NCBI RefSeq assembly: GCF_000217935.1
Contig: NZ_AFHI01000023.1
Span: forward strand, 1 to 64,000
From: Rheinheimera sp. A13L
GTDB taxonomy: Bacteria > Pseudomonadota > Gammaproteobacteria > Enterobacterales > Alteromonadaceae
DNA length: 64,000 bases
Direction: 5' to 3'
A program made the translations under genes and the position numbers. Below are positions 48,026 through 57,486 of this stretch, piece by piece (positions within the stretch are counted from its first letter, which is position 1; each line of letters begins with the position of its first letter). Below the pieces are notes generated by a model. The model saw only the letters and a program-made list of their open reading frames with translations, was not told where the DNA came from and searched no databases.

Positions 48026-51000
48026 TTAATCAAACTCAAACTTGTAAAGCACATCTACGGCGCTGTCTATGCCTTGTACTGCTTCCAGATAGAAGTTTTT
48101 CATCAGCTCGTACCGTAAGGTAAATTCGCCCAAAGAGTTAAAAATACCTACACCGTATTTTAGTTGCAGTTTGGGGGATAAATAGCCGCTGACTGTTACT
48201 TGTGAGTCGTCACCCGTGCCTGCAGTATCAAGAGTAAATTGTTCAAAACCTAATGCCTGACCTAACTGGCTGACCATGCCGTTGCTGTTGGCAATGCCAA
48301 GGCCAATTAAACCGCTGGTCAGTGGGTTACTTTTGCTGTCACCGCTGCCTGACAGATCCCGTCCCATCAACAAGTAAGACAAAGCGTTGGCCTGAGGTTT
48401 GGATGGCTCGGAAAAAATCACCACTGAGGCCTGATCGGCAGGGCCGTTGACTCTGATCCCGGCTATCACGTCATCTTCAGTAGAAGAGGGGTTACGAATG
48501 GCTTCGATATTTAAAAACGGCTGATCAACAGGGCCGTTAAAGATCAGTTTGCCTTTGCGGATCAGTAAATCCTGACCGTAAGAACGGAAAGTACCATCCA
48601 GAATATTCACTTCGCCACGTAAGCGTTGTTGCTGCTCATTCTGACTAAACAACAACTGGCCTTTTAACCGGCTTTTTAAACCAAAAGCCTGTAGCCTTAC
48701 TTCATCCCCTAAAATCAAACGCATTTCGGTGACTAATTTAACTGAACTGGTAACAGCTCCACGGCGCACTTCCAGTTCTTTATTCAGCAAAATTTCGTCA
48801 TCTGAGATCTGTACAGCGTTTTGTGGTAAGTCATCTATGGCCAGTTCAGCACGCGGAATTTGCACTGTGCCTTGCACTGCGACCACCTGATTTTGCGCCA
48901 GTACTGTAATTTCAGGATTGATATACACCACGCCTTGCGACAAGTTCAGTGGTAATTCCTGACCACTTAGAGCCAGTCTGGCCTGATAATTTTTTAAATC
49001 AAACCAGTCGGCATAACCTGATAATTGTGCTTTGCCTTCACCACTTTGAATATCGGCGGTTAATATGGCTTTTTGCTGTAAAAAATCCAACTGCATATTG
49101 CCTTGTTCAATATCCAGTGGTGCATTGGCGCCGTGCAGTTTTACCTCAGTGACAGCGAGCTGACCGGATAACAAAGGTCTGTTCAGTGTACCGCTGGCAC
49201 GAACCTGACCGTTTAAGGTGGCGACAAATTCACTTTGTTCAGGCAATAAAGTACGTAAAAAGCTTAAATCCAGCCGACTCAGGGTGAGCTCTGCTTCAAG
49301 TTTTTTATCCTCGGCGCTTAAATCCGGTAATGAAGCTGATCCTTTCAGAGAGCGGTCTTCACTAAACTGCATGTGCCAGTCGCTGGACAGCTTTTTTGGA
49401 GTCAGCTGTACTGTTGCATTCCAGCTTTGCCATGGCAGTTGCAACGGATTCACATCCGTTTGTCGCCAGCGGCCTGCTGTACCTGTGAGTTTCACTGATG
49501 CATTTAAGCCTTGTTTTTTACCCCAGTTCAGTTGCAGATCTGCGGCCGCTTCACCTGTCAGTTGTTGTGACTCACCAATAAAAGGCTCCAGCAGTGCCAG
49601 TTGAAACTGTTGCAGCTTCACAGATAAGTCGCCCTGACTGCTGCTGATGGTGCTGGGTTTTTCCAGACACAAATGACCAGGTTCAGAAGTCCAGCAATGT
49701 GCAGGTAAAGCCAATTGTTGTTTGGGCCAGTCCAGTGCTATCGGCAGAGTGTCAGCCAAAGCCCAGTGACCTACAGGGGTTTGCAGCTGAGCTTGCTGTA
49801 CGCTGATCTGCCATTGCTGTTTTGGTTTAGCTGTGGCAGTTGCCTGCAGCTGGGCTTTGTAGTCAACAGCATCCAGTTGCAGTACCAGATCGCTGTTGTT
49901 TTTATTGCCTGTCATTAAAAGTTGGGCAGAATTTAACCTCTGGCCAGACAGCATGCCTTTACCCAGCGTCAGTTCGAGTTGATGATCCAGATTATTGCTA
50001 TTGATTTGCGCATTCAGGCTCATGTTCTGCAAACGCAGCAGTTTTTTGTAGCGCAGTTTTTGTGCCTGTAATTTGATATCTACAGCAGGATACTTTTGTG
50101 GCCCTGTGACTTTTGCTTCAGCGCTCAGGCTACCCTGAGCACCAGCAACAGAACTGGCCAGATCTGGTGCTGTGACCAAGAGCTGCATCTGCCATTGATC
50201 TGTGACTTCACCTTCGGCTTTGATGCTGTTGTTGCCATGTTGCAGTATCAGAGTTTTGCTGCTTAATTTTTCTATATTTAAGGCTTTGCCTTTGGCACTC
50301 AGTTGGCCAGACAAAGACAGTGGCTGCTGACGCACCTGGCCCTGAATAGCTAAAGCGGGTAATTCCAGTTGCCATTGCTGCTGGTGGTAACTGGCTTTGA
50401 CTTGAAGATCACCACTTAACTGGCCTGGGTACTCTTTTAGCCAGGGGTCCAGTTGCAGTTTGTCCAGCGCCAGAGTGGCATCCACTGCTAGCTCTTTGGT
50501 TAAATCCAGAGTTCCTGCACTGCTGACAGAGCCCAAAGAGGAGGTCAGGGTTAAGGCTGACCAACTGAACAGTGGCGCCTGCCATAAGGCTGTCAGCTGT
50601 AACTGGCTGTCGGGCAGTTGTGGCAATTGCTGCTGGCTTTTTACTGAAAGCTTCAGATCCGCCAATGAGCCTTGTGCATCCACTGTCACAGCCTGCAGTT
50701 TGTATAAGGTTTCACCTTGCAGTGGCCATTGTAAACTGCTGGCGTTCAGTTGCAGTGACAGCGGTAATCCGGCAGTCAGCGGGGCAATCTCTACCTGTGC
50801 TGTGGCTTGCTGAGTGCCTGTTAACTCCAGCTTGAGTTGTAACTCCTCAAGTGAACCTGCAATGCTGCTGTTAAGCACCAGTGAGCCACTGTCTGCTTTA
50901 ATAAAACCCTGCACTGCAAAAGGGGTGGAGTTGGTCAGGCTAAGTTGTGCTTCGGCATTGAGCTGATGGCCTTGAAAGTCAGGCAGGCTGGTTTCCAGTC

Positions 51001-51787
51001 CGGTCAGTTGAAGTGCAGTTAATTCAAATTGATCAGGGTTGGCTTGCAGTGAAAAACTAAGCTGTTCTGCTGAGAATTGCTGAGCACCTGTGATTTCCGG
51101 CTGGAGTAAGGTGAATTTTTTTATACTAAGCCATAAGGGCAATTCAATGCGCTGTAACTCTGGCAGCTGATAATGCCACCAGGCTTCTGCACTGACTGTT
51201 GTGCTTTGTTGTTCTGACATTTCCGGCAACCGCAGCTGCAATTGCTCCAGCAGCGTCTCGCCCAACTGTATCTGCTGACCACCGAGTTTCAGCTCTGTGC
51301 TTAAGCTATTCAGGCTCAGTTGCAGCTCGCCTTGGTGCAAGGTCAGATCACTGATGTTCAGCTGGTTAATACTGACTTTGGGTAATTCGAGCAGGGTCTC
51401 TTCCGATTGAGCTGCAGTTTCAGCGGCTGGACTGAGTACAAGATGCACACCTTGCACTGTGGCTGTATCTATACAAATCTCAAAACGGCCTAAACAATAC
51501 CAGCCTACTTTTGCTGTCAGGGTGTTGACCCTGAGCTTAATACCCTTTTGTGCAAAGTGTAGATCCGTCAGCGTAAAACCTTCGGCCAAAGTGCCGCTGA
51601 TCTGGCCCAGTTGTACCGGGCTCTGTTCTGGTACCAGTTTGAGCAGGAGTTGCAAAGGTTTGTTGGTGTAAAACAACGCAACAAGACATAACAACAGCCC
51701 TAAACCTAAGGCTAAAAAGAATTTTTTAACACTAAAATCTGAACTGATGTTTTTTACATCAGGCCCTGTATTTTTCTCCACGCTCAT
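48026..51787 (-). CDS. tamB: translocation and assembly module subunit TamB
   Basis: 1253-aa inner-membrane-anchored AsmA-like protein: one N-terminal helix (FFLALGLGLLLCLVALFYT, about residues 25-43), a very long beta-rich periplasmic groove, and the conserved C-terminal DUF490 domain with LLMGRDL and the ending YLSPKLQLKYGVGIF...FYLEAVQG. It works with TamA in outer-membrane protein insertion and, in recent work on the family, bulk phospholipid transport to the outer membrane. Start ATG 51787 overlaps the tamA stop by 4 bp. Confidence 0.95.
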   Translation of the reverse strand: MSVEKNTGPDVKNISSDFSVKKFFLALGLGLLLCLVALFYTNKPLQLLLKLVPEQSPVQLGQISGTLAEGFTLTDLHFAQKGIKLRVNTLTAKVGWYCLGRFEICIDTATVQGVHLVLSPAAETAAQSEETLLELPKVSINQLNISDLTLHQGELQLSLNSLSTELKLGGQQIQLGETLLEQLQLRLPEMSEQQSTTVSAEAWWHYQLPELQRIELPLWLSIKKFTLLQPEITGAQQFSAEQLSFSLQANPDQFELTALQLTGLETSLPDFQGHQLNAEAQLSLTNSTPFAVQGFIKADSGSLVLNSSIAGSLEELQLKLELTGTQQATAQVEIAPLTAGLPLSLQLNASSLQWPLQGETLYKLQAVTVDAQGSLADLKLSVKSQQQLPQLPDSQLQLTALWQAPLFSWSALTLTSSLGSVSSAGTLDLTKELAVDATLALDKLQLDPWLKEYPGQLSGDLQVKASYHQQQWQLELPALAIQGQVRQQPLSLSGQLSAKGKALNIEKLSSKTLILQHGNNSIKAEGEVTDQWQMQLLVTAPDLASSVAGAQGSLSAEAKVTGPQKYPAVDIKLQAQKLRYKKLLRLQNMSLNAQINSNNLDHQLELTLGKGMLSGQRLNSAQLLMTGNKNNSDLVLQLDAVDYKAQLQATATAKPKQQWQISVQQAQLQTPVGHWALADTLPIALDWPKQQLALPAHCWTSEPGHLCLEKPSTISSSQGDLSVKLQQFQLALLEPFIGESQQLTGEAAADLQLNWGKKQGLNASVKLTGTAGRWRQTDVNPLQLPWQSWNATVQLTPKKLSSDWHMQFSEDRSLKGSASLPDLSAEDKKLEAELTLSRLDLSFLRTLLPEQSEFVATLNGQVRASGTLNRPLLSGQLAVTEVKLHGANAPLDIEQGNMQLDFLQQKAILTADIQSGEGKAQLSGYADWFDLKNYQARLALSGQELPLNLSQGVVYINPEITVLAQNQVVAVQGTVQIPRAELAIDDLPQNAVQISDDEILLNKELEVRRGAVTSSVKLVTEMRLILGDEVRLQAFGLKSRLKGQLLFSQNEQQQRLRGEVNILDGTFRSYGQDLLIRKGKLIFNGPVDQPFLNIEAIRNPSSTEDDVIAGIRVNGPADQASVVIFSEPSKPQANALSYLLMGRDLSGSGDSKSNPLTSGLIGLGIANSNGMVSQLGQALGFEQFTLDTAGTGDDSQVTVSGYLSPKLQLKYGVGIFNSLGEFTLRYELMKNFYLEAVQGIDSAVDVLYKFEFD

Positions 51788-53493
51788 AACTCTGGCCCCA
51801 AACTAAAATGCAACTGCAAGGCCTGGTCGGAGGGCACATCCAGTCCCCAGGCAACATCAATACGAATAGGACCAACAGGGGAGGCCCAACGCACACCTAA
51901 ACCTACACCACGATAAATTTCAGCTTTGTCATTCCAGGCGCTGCCTGCGTCAAAAAATGCGGCCGCCCACCAATTGCCTGACACCCTGTATTGGTATTCC
52001 AGTGCTGCTGTTGCCAGATAACGGGCACCCAACAGATTGCCATCTGCGTCGACAGGTGAAATGGACTCGTAGGAATAACCACGAATGCTGTTATCACCAC
52101 CGGCAAAAAAACGTAATGAAGGCGGCAGTTCGGTGATGGCTTCTCTGAATATGGCTCCTGCATCAAAACGCACCAGATAACGATGGTCTTCAGAAAAGGA
52201 ACCGATCCAGCCGACCCGGCTGCGTATGCGCACAAAACTGCTGTCTGAGCCCCAGGCCGGGTCAGAAATTTCTGTACCAATTAAGTAACGGCTGGCTTCT
52301 GATGGCATGCTGCCACCACTGTCCCAGCTGCGGCTAAAACTGACACCAGGCATAATCAGATTCGCACTGCCTGAGTCCAGCCCTTGTTCATAGTCTTCGT
52401 ACAGCCAGCGCAAGGATACTGTTCTGTACCAGTCGTCTGCCAGCAACCAGTGCCGTTCCAGAGCAGTGTTATATTCCTGACTGCGGGTATCTTCTATATC
52501 TTTATTTTTTATACCAAAGTTCAGTTTGTAGAAGTCGTTACTGACGTTTTTCTTTGGCCATTTGTAACCTGCTTCAACGGTTTGTTCTGGACCAGACAGC
52601 GCCATTCTGCTGTTAAAACTATGGCCTCTGTCATTTAGCCAGGGCCTGTTCCAGTTCAGCTTAACGCGTGGACCTAAATCTGTAGAGTAACCCACACCAG
52701 TTTCCACTGTATTACGAACTTGTGGTTCCACTTTAATAGTGACAGCCAGTTGTTGTTCGGCATTTTCCGGTTCATCGACCGTGACATCTATAGTGCGAAA
52801 CCAGTTACTTTCCGCCAAACGTTGATTCAGCTCGCCAAGTTGGCTCGACAAATAAGGTTCACCGGGTTGAAAAGGCAGCAAGGAGCGCAGGCGTTCGTCA
52901 CGAATTTGGCTGCCTTCAAAGGCAACTTCACCAAAGTGATAACGTGGGCCTGAATCAAATTGAATATGAATAAACCCCTGTAACAAGCGAGGTGCCACTG
53001 AGAGTTCTTGCTTGACAAACTTCGCCTGAAAATAGCCGCGGCGAAGCGCTAAAGAGTTCAGCTGGTTTTTGATTTCTTCATAGCGGCCATGATGCACCCT
53101 GTGATTCACTTTAGGGCCTACTTGTTTTACCAGTTGGATGAATTCGGGATCTGTGGAGGCTTCACCTAAAATTTCTACTTTGACGGATTTCAGCCGCAAA
53201 GCTTCACCTGGTTTAATGGTCAGCCGGAGTTTTTGTTTTTTATCTTTACCCACCAGGCTGGGTTCAATAGTCATGCGGTAATAACCCACAGCCCGACCTG
53301 CAAGTTTGACATCTTCAATGACTTTGTTTTGAAAACGTCTGGAACCCAGGTTGTTTTTCGCCGGTAATCGGTCCAGATAAAGTTCAATATTCTCGGCAAG
53401 GGGGCCTGAAACGCCCTTGAGTTCTATTTGGGGATGCGCTGCGGCGGCAGAGGCGGCAAGCAGCGCCAGAATGGCCAGAGTCCTGTACAACAA
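51784..53493 (-). CDS. tamA: translocation and assembly module subunit TamA
   Basis: 569-aa Omp85-family outer-membrane protein: signal peptide, three POTRA domains (about residues 25-265), and a 16-strand barrel with the RFFAGGDNSIRGY motif (Arg-Gly-Tyr of Omp85) and C-terminal strand ending LHFSLGPEL. No ATG is available near the signal peptide; the most likely start is TTG 53493 with AAAGGA upstream (an ATT directly before it is also in frame). The unusual start may keep expression low. A hairpin CCGGACC/GGTCCGG (53520-53538) lies upstream. Confidence 0.94.
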   Translation of the reverse strand: MLYRTLAILALLAASAAAAHPQIELKGVSGPLAENIELYLDRLPAKNNLGSRRFQNKVIEDVKLAGRAVGYYRMTIEPSLVGKDKKQKLRLTIKPGEALRLKSVKVEILGEASTDPEFIQLVKQVGPKVNHRVHHGRYEEIKNQLNSLALRRGYFQAKFVKQELSVAPRLLQGFIHIQFDSGPRYHFGEVAFEGSQIRDERLRSLLPFQPGEPYLSSQLGELNQRLAESNWFRTIDVTVDEPENAEQQLAVTIKVEPQVRNTVETGVGYSTDLGPRVKLNWNRPWLNDRGHSFNSRMALSGPEQTVEAGYKWPKKNVSNDFYKLNFGIKNKDIEDTRSQEYNTALERHWLLADDWYRTVSLRWLYEDYEQGLDSGSANLIMPGVSFSRSWDSGGSMPSEASRYLIGTEISDPAWGSDSSFVRIRSRVGWIGSFSEDHRYLVRFDAGAIFREAITELPPSLRFFAGGDNSIRGYSYESISPVDADGNLLGARYLATAALEYQYRVSGNWWAAAFFDAGSAWNDKAEIYRGVGLGVRWASPVGPIRIDVAWGLDVPSDQALQLHFSLGPEL

Positions 53494-53627
53494 AATGCGA
53501 ACTATCCTTTGTGTTAATACCGGACCAGCAAGGTCCGGCTTAGCTCTAAGAGTATAACAGTATGAGAGAGTTCAGTACGTTTTCAAACGCTTAACAGACC
53601 AATTGCGTAGACTAGTTGCCTGGAGCT

Positions 53628-54797
53628 CTAATCTTTAACCCTTGCAAATAAAAAGGTTTTTAACAGCAAGGACCATTCGGGTTCTTTGCCATACATACGG
53701 ATCCCTAATTCAAAGACTCTGCTGGCGGCATTTTTTAGCCAGAACAGGCAAGCAATGAGTAAAACCAGAGATAACAGCCACTCCCACCAGGGCACAGACA
53801 CTGTGGCCATTCGCATCGGCATAGCCGCAAAAGAAGTCAGCGGGAACAAACTGAGGATGTGCATCAGGCTACCTTCTGCATTGTCCATCGCACTGAACAC
53901 TATACCCAGAGGCACGCTGGGCAAAAACATGATGATCGAACGGCTGGAATGGTTTGGATCGTCAATAGTGGCGGCAAAACCAGCCATAAAACTGTTGATG
54001 ATCAATAAGCCTAAACTGACAAAAATTAAAGCGCTGACCAGTTCTGACGGGCTGATCGGCAATACAAAAATACCTTTGCCTTTCATCATAGAAATGGCCT
54101 GCAGCATGATGTAAAAAAACAAACCTGTGGTGATCATACTTTTTAAGCAAAACAGCGAAATACCTAAAATTTTGCCGTCAATCCATTCTTTGCTGCTGAT
54201 CAGGGTTAATAATTGTTCAGTGACTCTTTGCTGTTTTTCCGTGGTAATGGCGGTAAACATAAAACCAAAACCTGAAAATACACCAACAACCATCAGCAGC
54301 AGCAGGCCGCCGCTGACTAATTTTTGTTCTTTGTTTTGTTGGACTGAATCTTTTTTCAGAAAAACCAGCTCTGCATCAGGCAGGTTATCTACAATCTCTT
54401 TTTGCTCTGTACTGAGCGGTAATTCGCCAATCCGTTGTTTTTGTAACCAGCTTTGCAGTTCCGGAGTCAGTTTTTCCTGCCAGCTGGCACTGGATTGCGC
54501 TGTCATCACCAGCTTATTGTCCTGCACCTGCACCACTAAGTCCCAGACTTCACCAATACCTGAGAGTGCTGTTTCTGCAGAGTCTGCAGGAATTTGACTA
54601 AAGCTATAACCACTGACTTTAGGGGCTGCGGCCTGGCTGACCAGTGCAATTTTATAGTCATTGTCCAGCCAGGTTTTTACCACTGGCCAAAGGGCGGAAA
54701 ATACTAAAAAGGCCGCCAGTATAGCTATAGTGATAAGCTCTTGTTTCCATTTGAAATAACGTTGAAACTCAAAGACGGCTATAGTCCATAATTTCAT
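53628..54797 (-). CDS. ABC exporter permease (NatB-like)
   Basis: 389-aa permease: an N-terminal helix (about residues 22-42), a large extracytoplasmic loop, then five or six helices (ISMMKGKGIFVLPI, LVSALIFVSLGLLIINSFMAGFAA). The layout is that of ABC-2/NatB-type subunits that pair with a separate ATPase; sodium, peptide or lipid substrates are known in the family, so the cargo is unassigned. Its start overlaps the stop of the ATPase gene by 4 bp, so the two are expressed together. Confidence 0.85.
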   Translation of the reverse strand: MKLWTIAVFEFQRYFKWKQELITIAILAAFLVFSALWPVVKTWLDNDYKIALVSQAAAPKVSGYSFSQIPADSAETALSGIGEVWDLVVQVQDNKLVMTAQSSASWQEKLTPELQSWLQKQRIGELPLSTEQKEIVDNLPDAELVFLKKDSVQQNKEQKLVSGGLLLLMVVGVFSGFGFMFTAITTEKQQRVTEQLLTLISSKEWIDGKILGISLFCLKSMITTGLFFYIMLQAISMMKGKGIFVLPISPSELVSALIFVSLGLLIINSFMAGFAATIDDPNHSSRSIIMFLPSVPLGIVFSAMDNAEGSLMHILSLFPLTSFAAMPMRMATVSVPWWEWLLSLVLLIACLFWLKNAASRVFELGIRMYGKEPEWSLLLKTFLFARVKD

Positions 54798-55759
54798 GCT
54801 GCAACTCCTTCTGCATCTTTAGGCTGAGATACGGGCTGTTGTTGATTGTGTTGCTGCACCGCGGTCAGATACAACTGATGCAAACTGGGTTGAATACGGC
54901 TGAAATCCGCCAGCTCTGCCACAGCGCTGAGCTGTTGCAGTAACTGACTGACACTTACATCTGGCTTTAATGTCAGTTGGAATTTGCAGTCGTCTATGGC
55001 TTTTGCTTCTGCCACTGCAGTTAAGTGATCCAAAGCCTCAGCAGGGAGCTGCTGTTCAAAACAGACTTCAAACCATTGTTGTGGGTCCAACTGCCGGCTG
55101 ACTTCTGTCAGACTGCCCTGAGCCACCAGTTGACCTTTATTTAACAGCAGCATCTGATCGGCTAAACGTTCAATCAGCGCCATCTGGTGTGCGCTTAAAA
55201 TCACAGTAGTGCCACTTTGTTTTAATTCAGTCAGAATGGACAATACATGCTCCTGATTGACCGGATCCAGACCAGAAAAAGGTTCGTCCAGAATTAACAA
55301 GTCAGGTGCATGCATGACGCAGCTAATCAACTGCACTTTTTGCTGATTCCCTTTGGATAATTTAGTCAGGTTGTCGTCCATTTTTTCCAGCAGATCAAGC
55401 CGGGTGCACCAGTGAATCAAAGCTGTGCTGATCTCTGCTGTGGTCATGCCCCTTAATTTGCCAATGTAGGTCAGGTTTTGGCGTACCGTTCTGTCCTGAT
55501 ACAGCCCTCTGTCTTCTGGTAAATAGCCATAACAACGTTGAGGCAAAGTGCTGAGTTCTTCTCCTTTATATTCAATACGGATCTGGCCTGAGTCGGGTCT
55601 GGTTAATCCGACCAGCATACGGATAAGTGAAGATTTTCCTGCGCCGTTGGGGCCAAGCAGCGCAAAAATCTGGCCAGACTGAACGTCAAAACTAATGCCA
55701 TTAACCGCTTTGACTGTGCTGTAACTTTTTTCTATCTGATACGCAGAAATCCTGAGCAT
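54794..55759 (-). CDS. ABC exporter ATPase (NatA-like)
   Basis: 321-aa nucleotide-binding subunit with Walker A GPNGAGKSS, signature LSKGNQQK (a degenerate LSGGQ with Lys-Gly), Walker B LLILDEPFSGLDP and the His switch SAHQM. A C-terminal regulatory tail of about 100 residues follows. It is encoded upstream of its permease. The start ATG 55759 is 40 bp from a MITE-like element, so the promoter must lie in or next to that element. Confidence 0.92.
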   Translation of the reverse strand: MLRISAYQIEKSYSTVKAVNGISFDVQSGQIFALLGPNGAGKSSLIRMLVGLTRPDSGQIRIEYKGEELSTLPQRCYGYLPEDRGLYQDRTVRQNLTYIGKLRGMTTAEISTALIHWCTRLDLLEKMDDNLTKLSKGNQQKVQLISCVMHAPDLLILDEPFSGLDPVNQEHVLSILTELKQSGTTVILSAHQMALIERLADQMLLLNKGQLVAQGSLTEVSRQLDPQQWFEVCFEQQLPAEALDHLTAVAEAKAIDDCKFQLTLKPDVSVSQLLQQLSAVAELADFSRIQPSLHQLYLTAVQQHNQQQPVSQPKDAEGVAA

Positions 55760-55798
55760 GATCTGTCCTTACAAGCAAATAAGAGGGATGAGCTATCC

Positions 55799-56066
55799 TA
55801 GAGCGTGTTGACGTTTCAGGGTTATTTTTGCAGCAGTCTGGCCGGTTTTTATGCAAGGCAGCGCGAGTGCAGTGTAGTTATTCTACATAAACGAGTGCTA
55901 ACGCAGCAGAAAGGCCGTCCAGGCGCTGCCCTCCGGGTTCGTCTGGCGGCGCCCTGAGCTTTGTCACTCGTCGCTCATTTAGAATAACTAAACTTCGCTC
56001 CTTGTTTCGCGCTCAAAGCGCCGCCAGAGCGAACAAAATTTAATCTCGAAACGTCAACACACTCTA
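55799..56066. mobile_element. MITE-like element with 19-bp inverted ends
   Basis: 268 bp bounded by TAGAGCGTGTTGACGTTTC and its inverted copy (GAAACGTCAACACACTCTA); the ends differ at one base. Further inside, TAGTTATTCTA and TAGAATAACTA form a second inverted pair, so the element can fold into one long hairpin. There is no open frame and no transposase, as in miniature elements mobilised in trans. It sits between the divergent NatA-like gene and the hydrolase. Confidence 0.8.
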
Positions 56067-56210
56067 AGCATATCAATGCACATGAGGTAACAACAACTGA
56101 AAAATGTGACAAATTATTAACCTGCACCCTGTATTCTGCTGTTGTCAGCACTTTGTCATCTGTCTCAGTTAGAATGAATTTTCTCGGGTTATCAGAGCAG
56201 GACGGGACTC

Positions 56211-56948
56211 ATGATCATCAAAAGCCAAATGACCATAGTCGTATTGCCAGGTCTGGATGGGACCGGCACTTTGTATCAGCAATTGGCCCAGCAACTGGCT
56301 CCGGACTATGAGCTTCAGGTGATTGCATATCCTTTGGATCAGCTGTGGGGTTACAGTGAGTTACTGGACTATATCCGGCCCCAATTACCGCAAAGCCCTT
56401 ATCTGCTGCTGGCCGAATCTTTTTCCGGCCCTTTGGGCATACTGCTGGCTGCAGAAAAACCACATTATTTAAAAGCTTTGGTCTTGTGCTGTACTTTTGG
56501 CCGGAATCCGTTACCTGCTATTAAAGGTCTGGCAAGTGCTGTGGATAAACTGCCATGGAATGAACTGGTGCATCACTGGACCGCATTATGGTTGCAAGGG
56601 CGTTATGCCAGTCCGCAGTTGTCTGCCTTGATGGGAAATGCTCTGATGATGGTGCCAGAACAGGTGATTAAACACAGGGCTAAGCAAACCCTGCAGGTGG
56701 ATGTACTGACAGAATTTGCGACTTTGACTTTACCTATGATGTATTTGCAGGCCCGGCAGGACCGGCTTATCTGGGCTTTTAATGCAAAAACCTTAAAAAA
56801 GCTGCAACCTGATATGCAGCTTGTCAGATTAGATGCTCCGCATTTTTTACTTCAGGCCATACCAGATCAAGCGGCCTGGCAACTACAACTTTTTATCGAA
56901 GAGCATCTTGTTTCAGCGCAGCAACAACAGTCAATGCAGCTAGCCTGA
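56211..56948 (+). CDS. alpha/beta hydrolase
   Basis: 245-aa single-domain hydrolase: oxyanion-hole region VLPGLDGTG, nucleophile elbow AESFSG (Ser at about residue 70), a probable Asp in ARQDRLIW and His in DAPHFLL. No signal peptide. The substrate is unknown, and an esterase or a thioesterase-like role are both possible. Start ATG 56211 has AGGACGG upstream; ATG 56229 (MTIVVLPGLDG) is an alternative. Confidence 0.82.
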   Translation: MIIKSQMTIVVLPGLDGTGTLYQQLAQQLAPDYELQVIAYPLDQLWGYSELLDYIRPQLPQSPYLLLAESFSGPLGILLAAEKPHYLKALVLCCTFGRNPLPAIKGLASAVDKLPWNELVHHWTALWLQGRYASPQLSALMGNALMMVPEQVIKHRAKQTLQVDVLTEFATLTLPMMYLQARQDRLIWAFNAKTLKKLQPDMQLVRLDAPHFLLQAIPDQAAWQLQLFIEEHLVSAQQQQSMQLA

Positions 56949-56964
56949 GCCAGCTGCTGTGCTG

Positions 56965-57198
56965 TTAATGTGCTGGATTTTTATCCGACTGAGCCGTCAG
57001 TAAAAACAGAATTTTATCCATATTCAGCTTTTCATAAGGCATTAAACGCTCAGGTTTACCCTCACGCAAAATAGATAAATGATCAGCGGTAAAGGCCAGC
57101 ACCGCAGTGGACGTGGTGATGGTATTACCTTCTACTTTGTACTGGCAGTGCGCCAGATCTAAAAAAGCCAGAATACGGGTACGGATACTTGTCATCAT
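56965..57198 (-). CDS. small hypothetical protein
   Basis: 77-aa protein of unknown function, predicted alpha/beta, no cysteine pairs or membrane segment. The start ATG 57198 (adjacent ATG 57195) follows GGAG by 8 nt; the frame is open to GTG 57294 but without a site and with low-complexity Ser/Arg. It sits convergent to the hydrolase (16 bp apart). Sequence pattern around NTITTSTAVLAFTADHLSIL is not one I recognise. Confidence 0.55.
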   Translation of the reverse strand: MMTSIRTRILAFLDLAHCQYKVEGNTITTSTAVLAFTADHLSILREGKPERLMPYEKLNMDKILFLLTAQSDKNPAH

Positions 57199-57486
57199 GG
57201 GTTGAGCTCCGGTGTAGCGCTTTTTAATAATAATCCCTGGTGGTGTACTACTTCTCTCACTCCGGGAGGAGTTCTCATGCAATGGCTCTGACACAAGTTA
57301 AGGTGACTTTGTTCCTTTGGCTGGATAAAAAGCAGAAAAATTACGATGAATGCAGCCTGAACTCAGTTTAGCTGCTGGTATTTTGCGATTGATTAAATAA
57401 ATGTGTTCGTTTATTAATGTGTTTGTAACATTGTTAACTTCTAATGTTTGACCGTTAAAATTATAAACAACTAAAAAGTGAACTCC

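Noticed and set aside
48949-51671. Plus-strand open frames within tamB
   Set aside because: Antisense to a gene with clear full-length TamB features; typical shadow composition.
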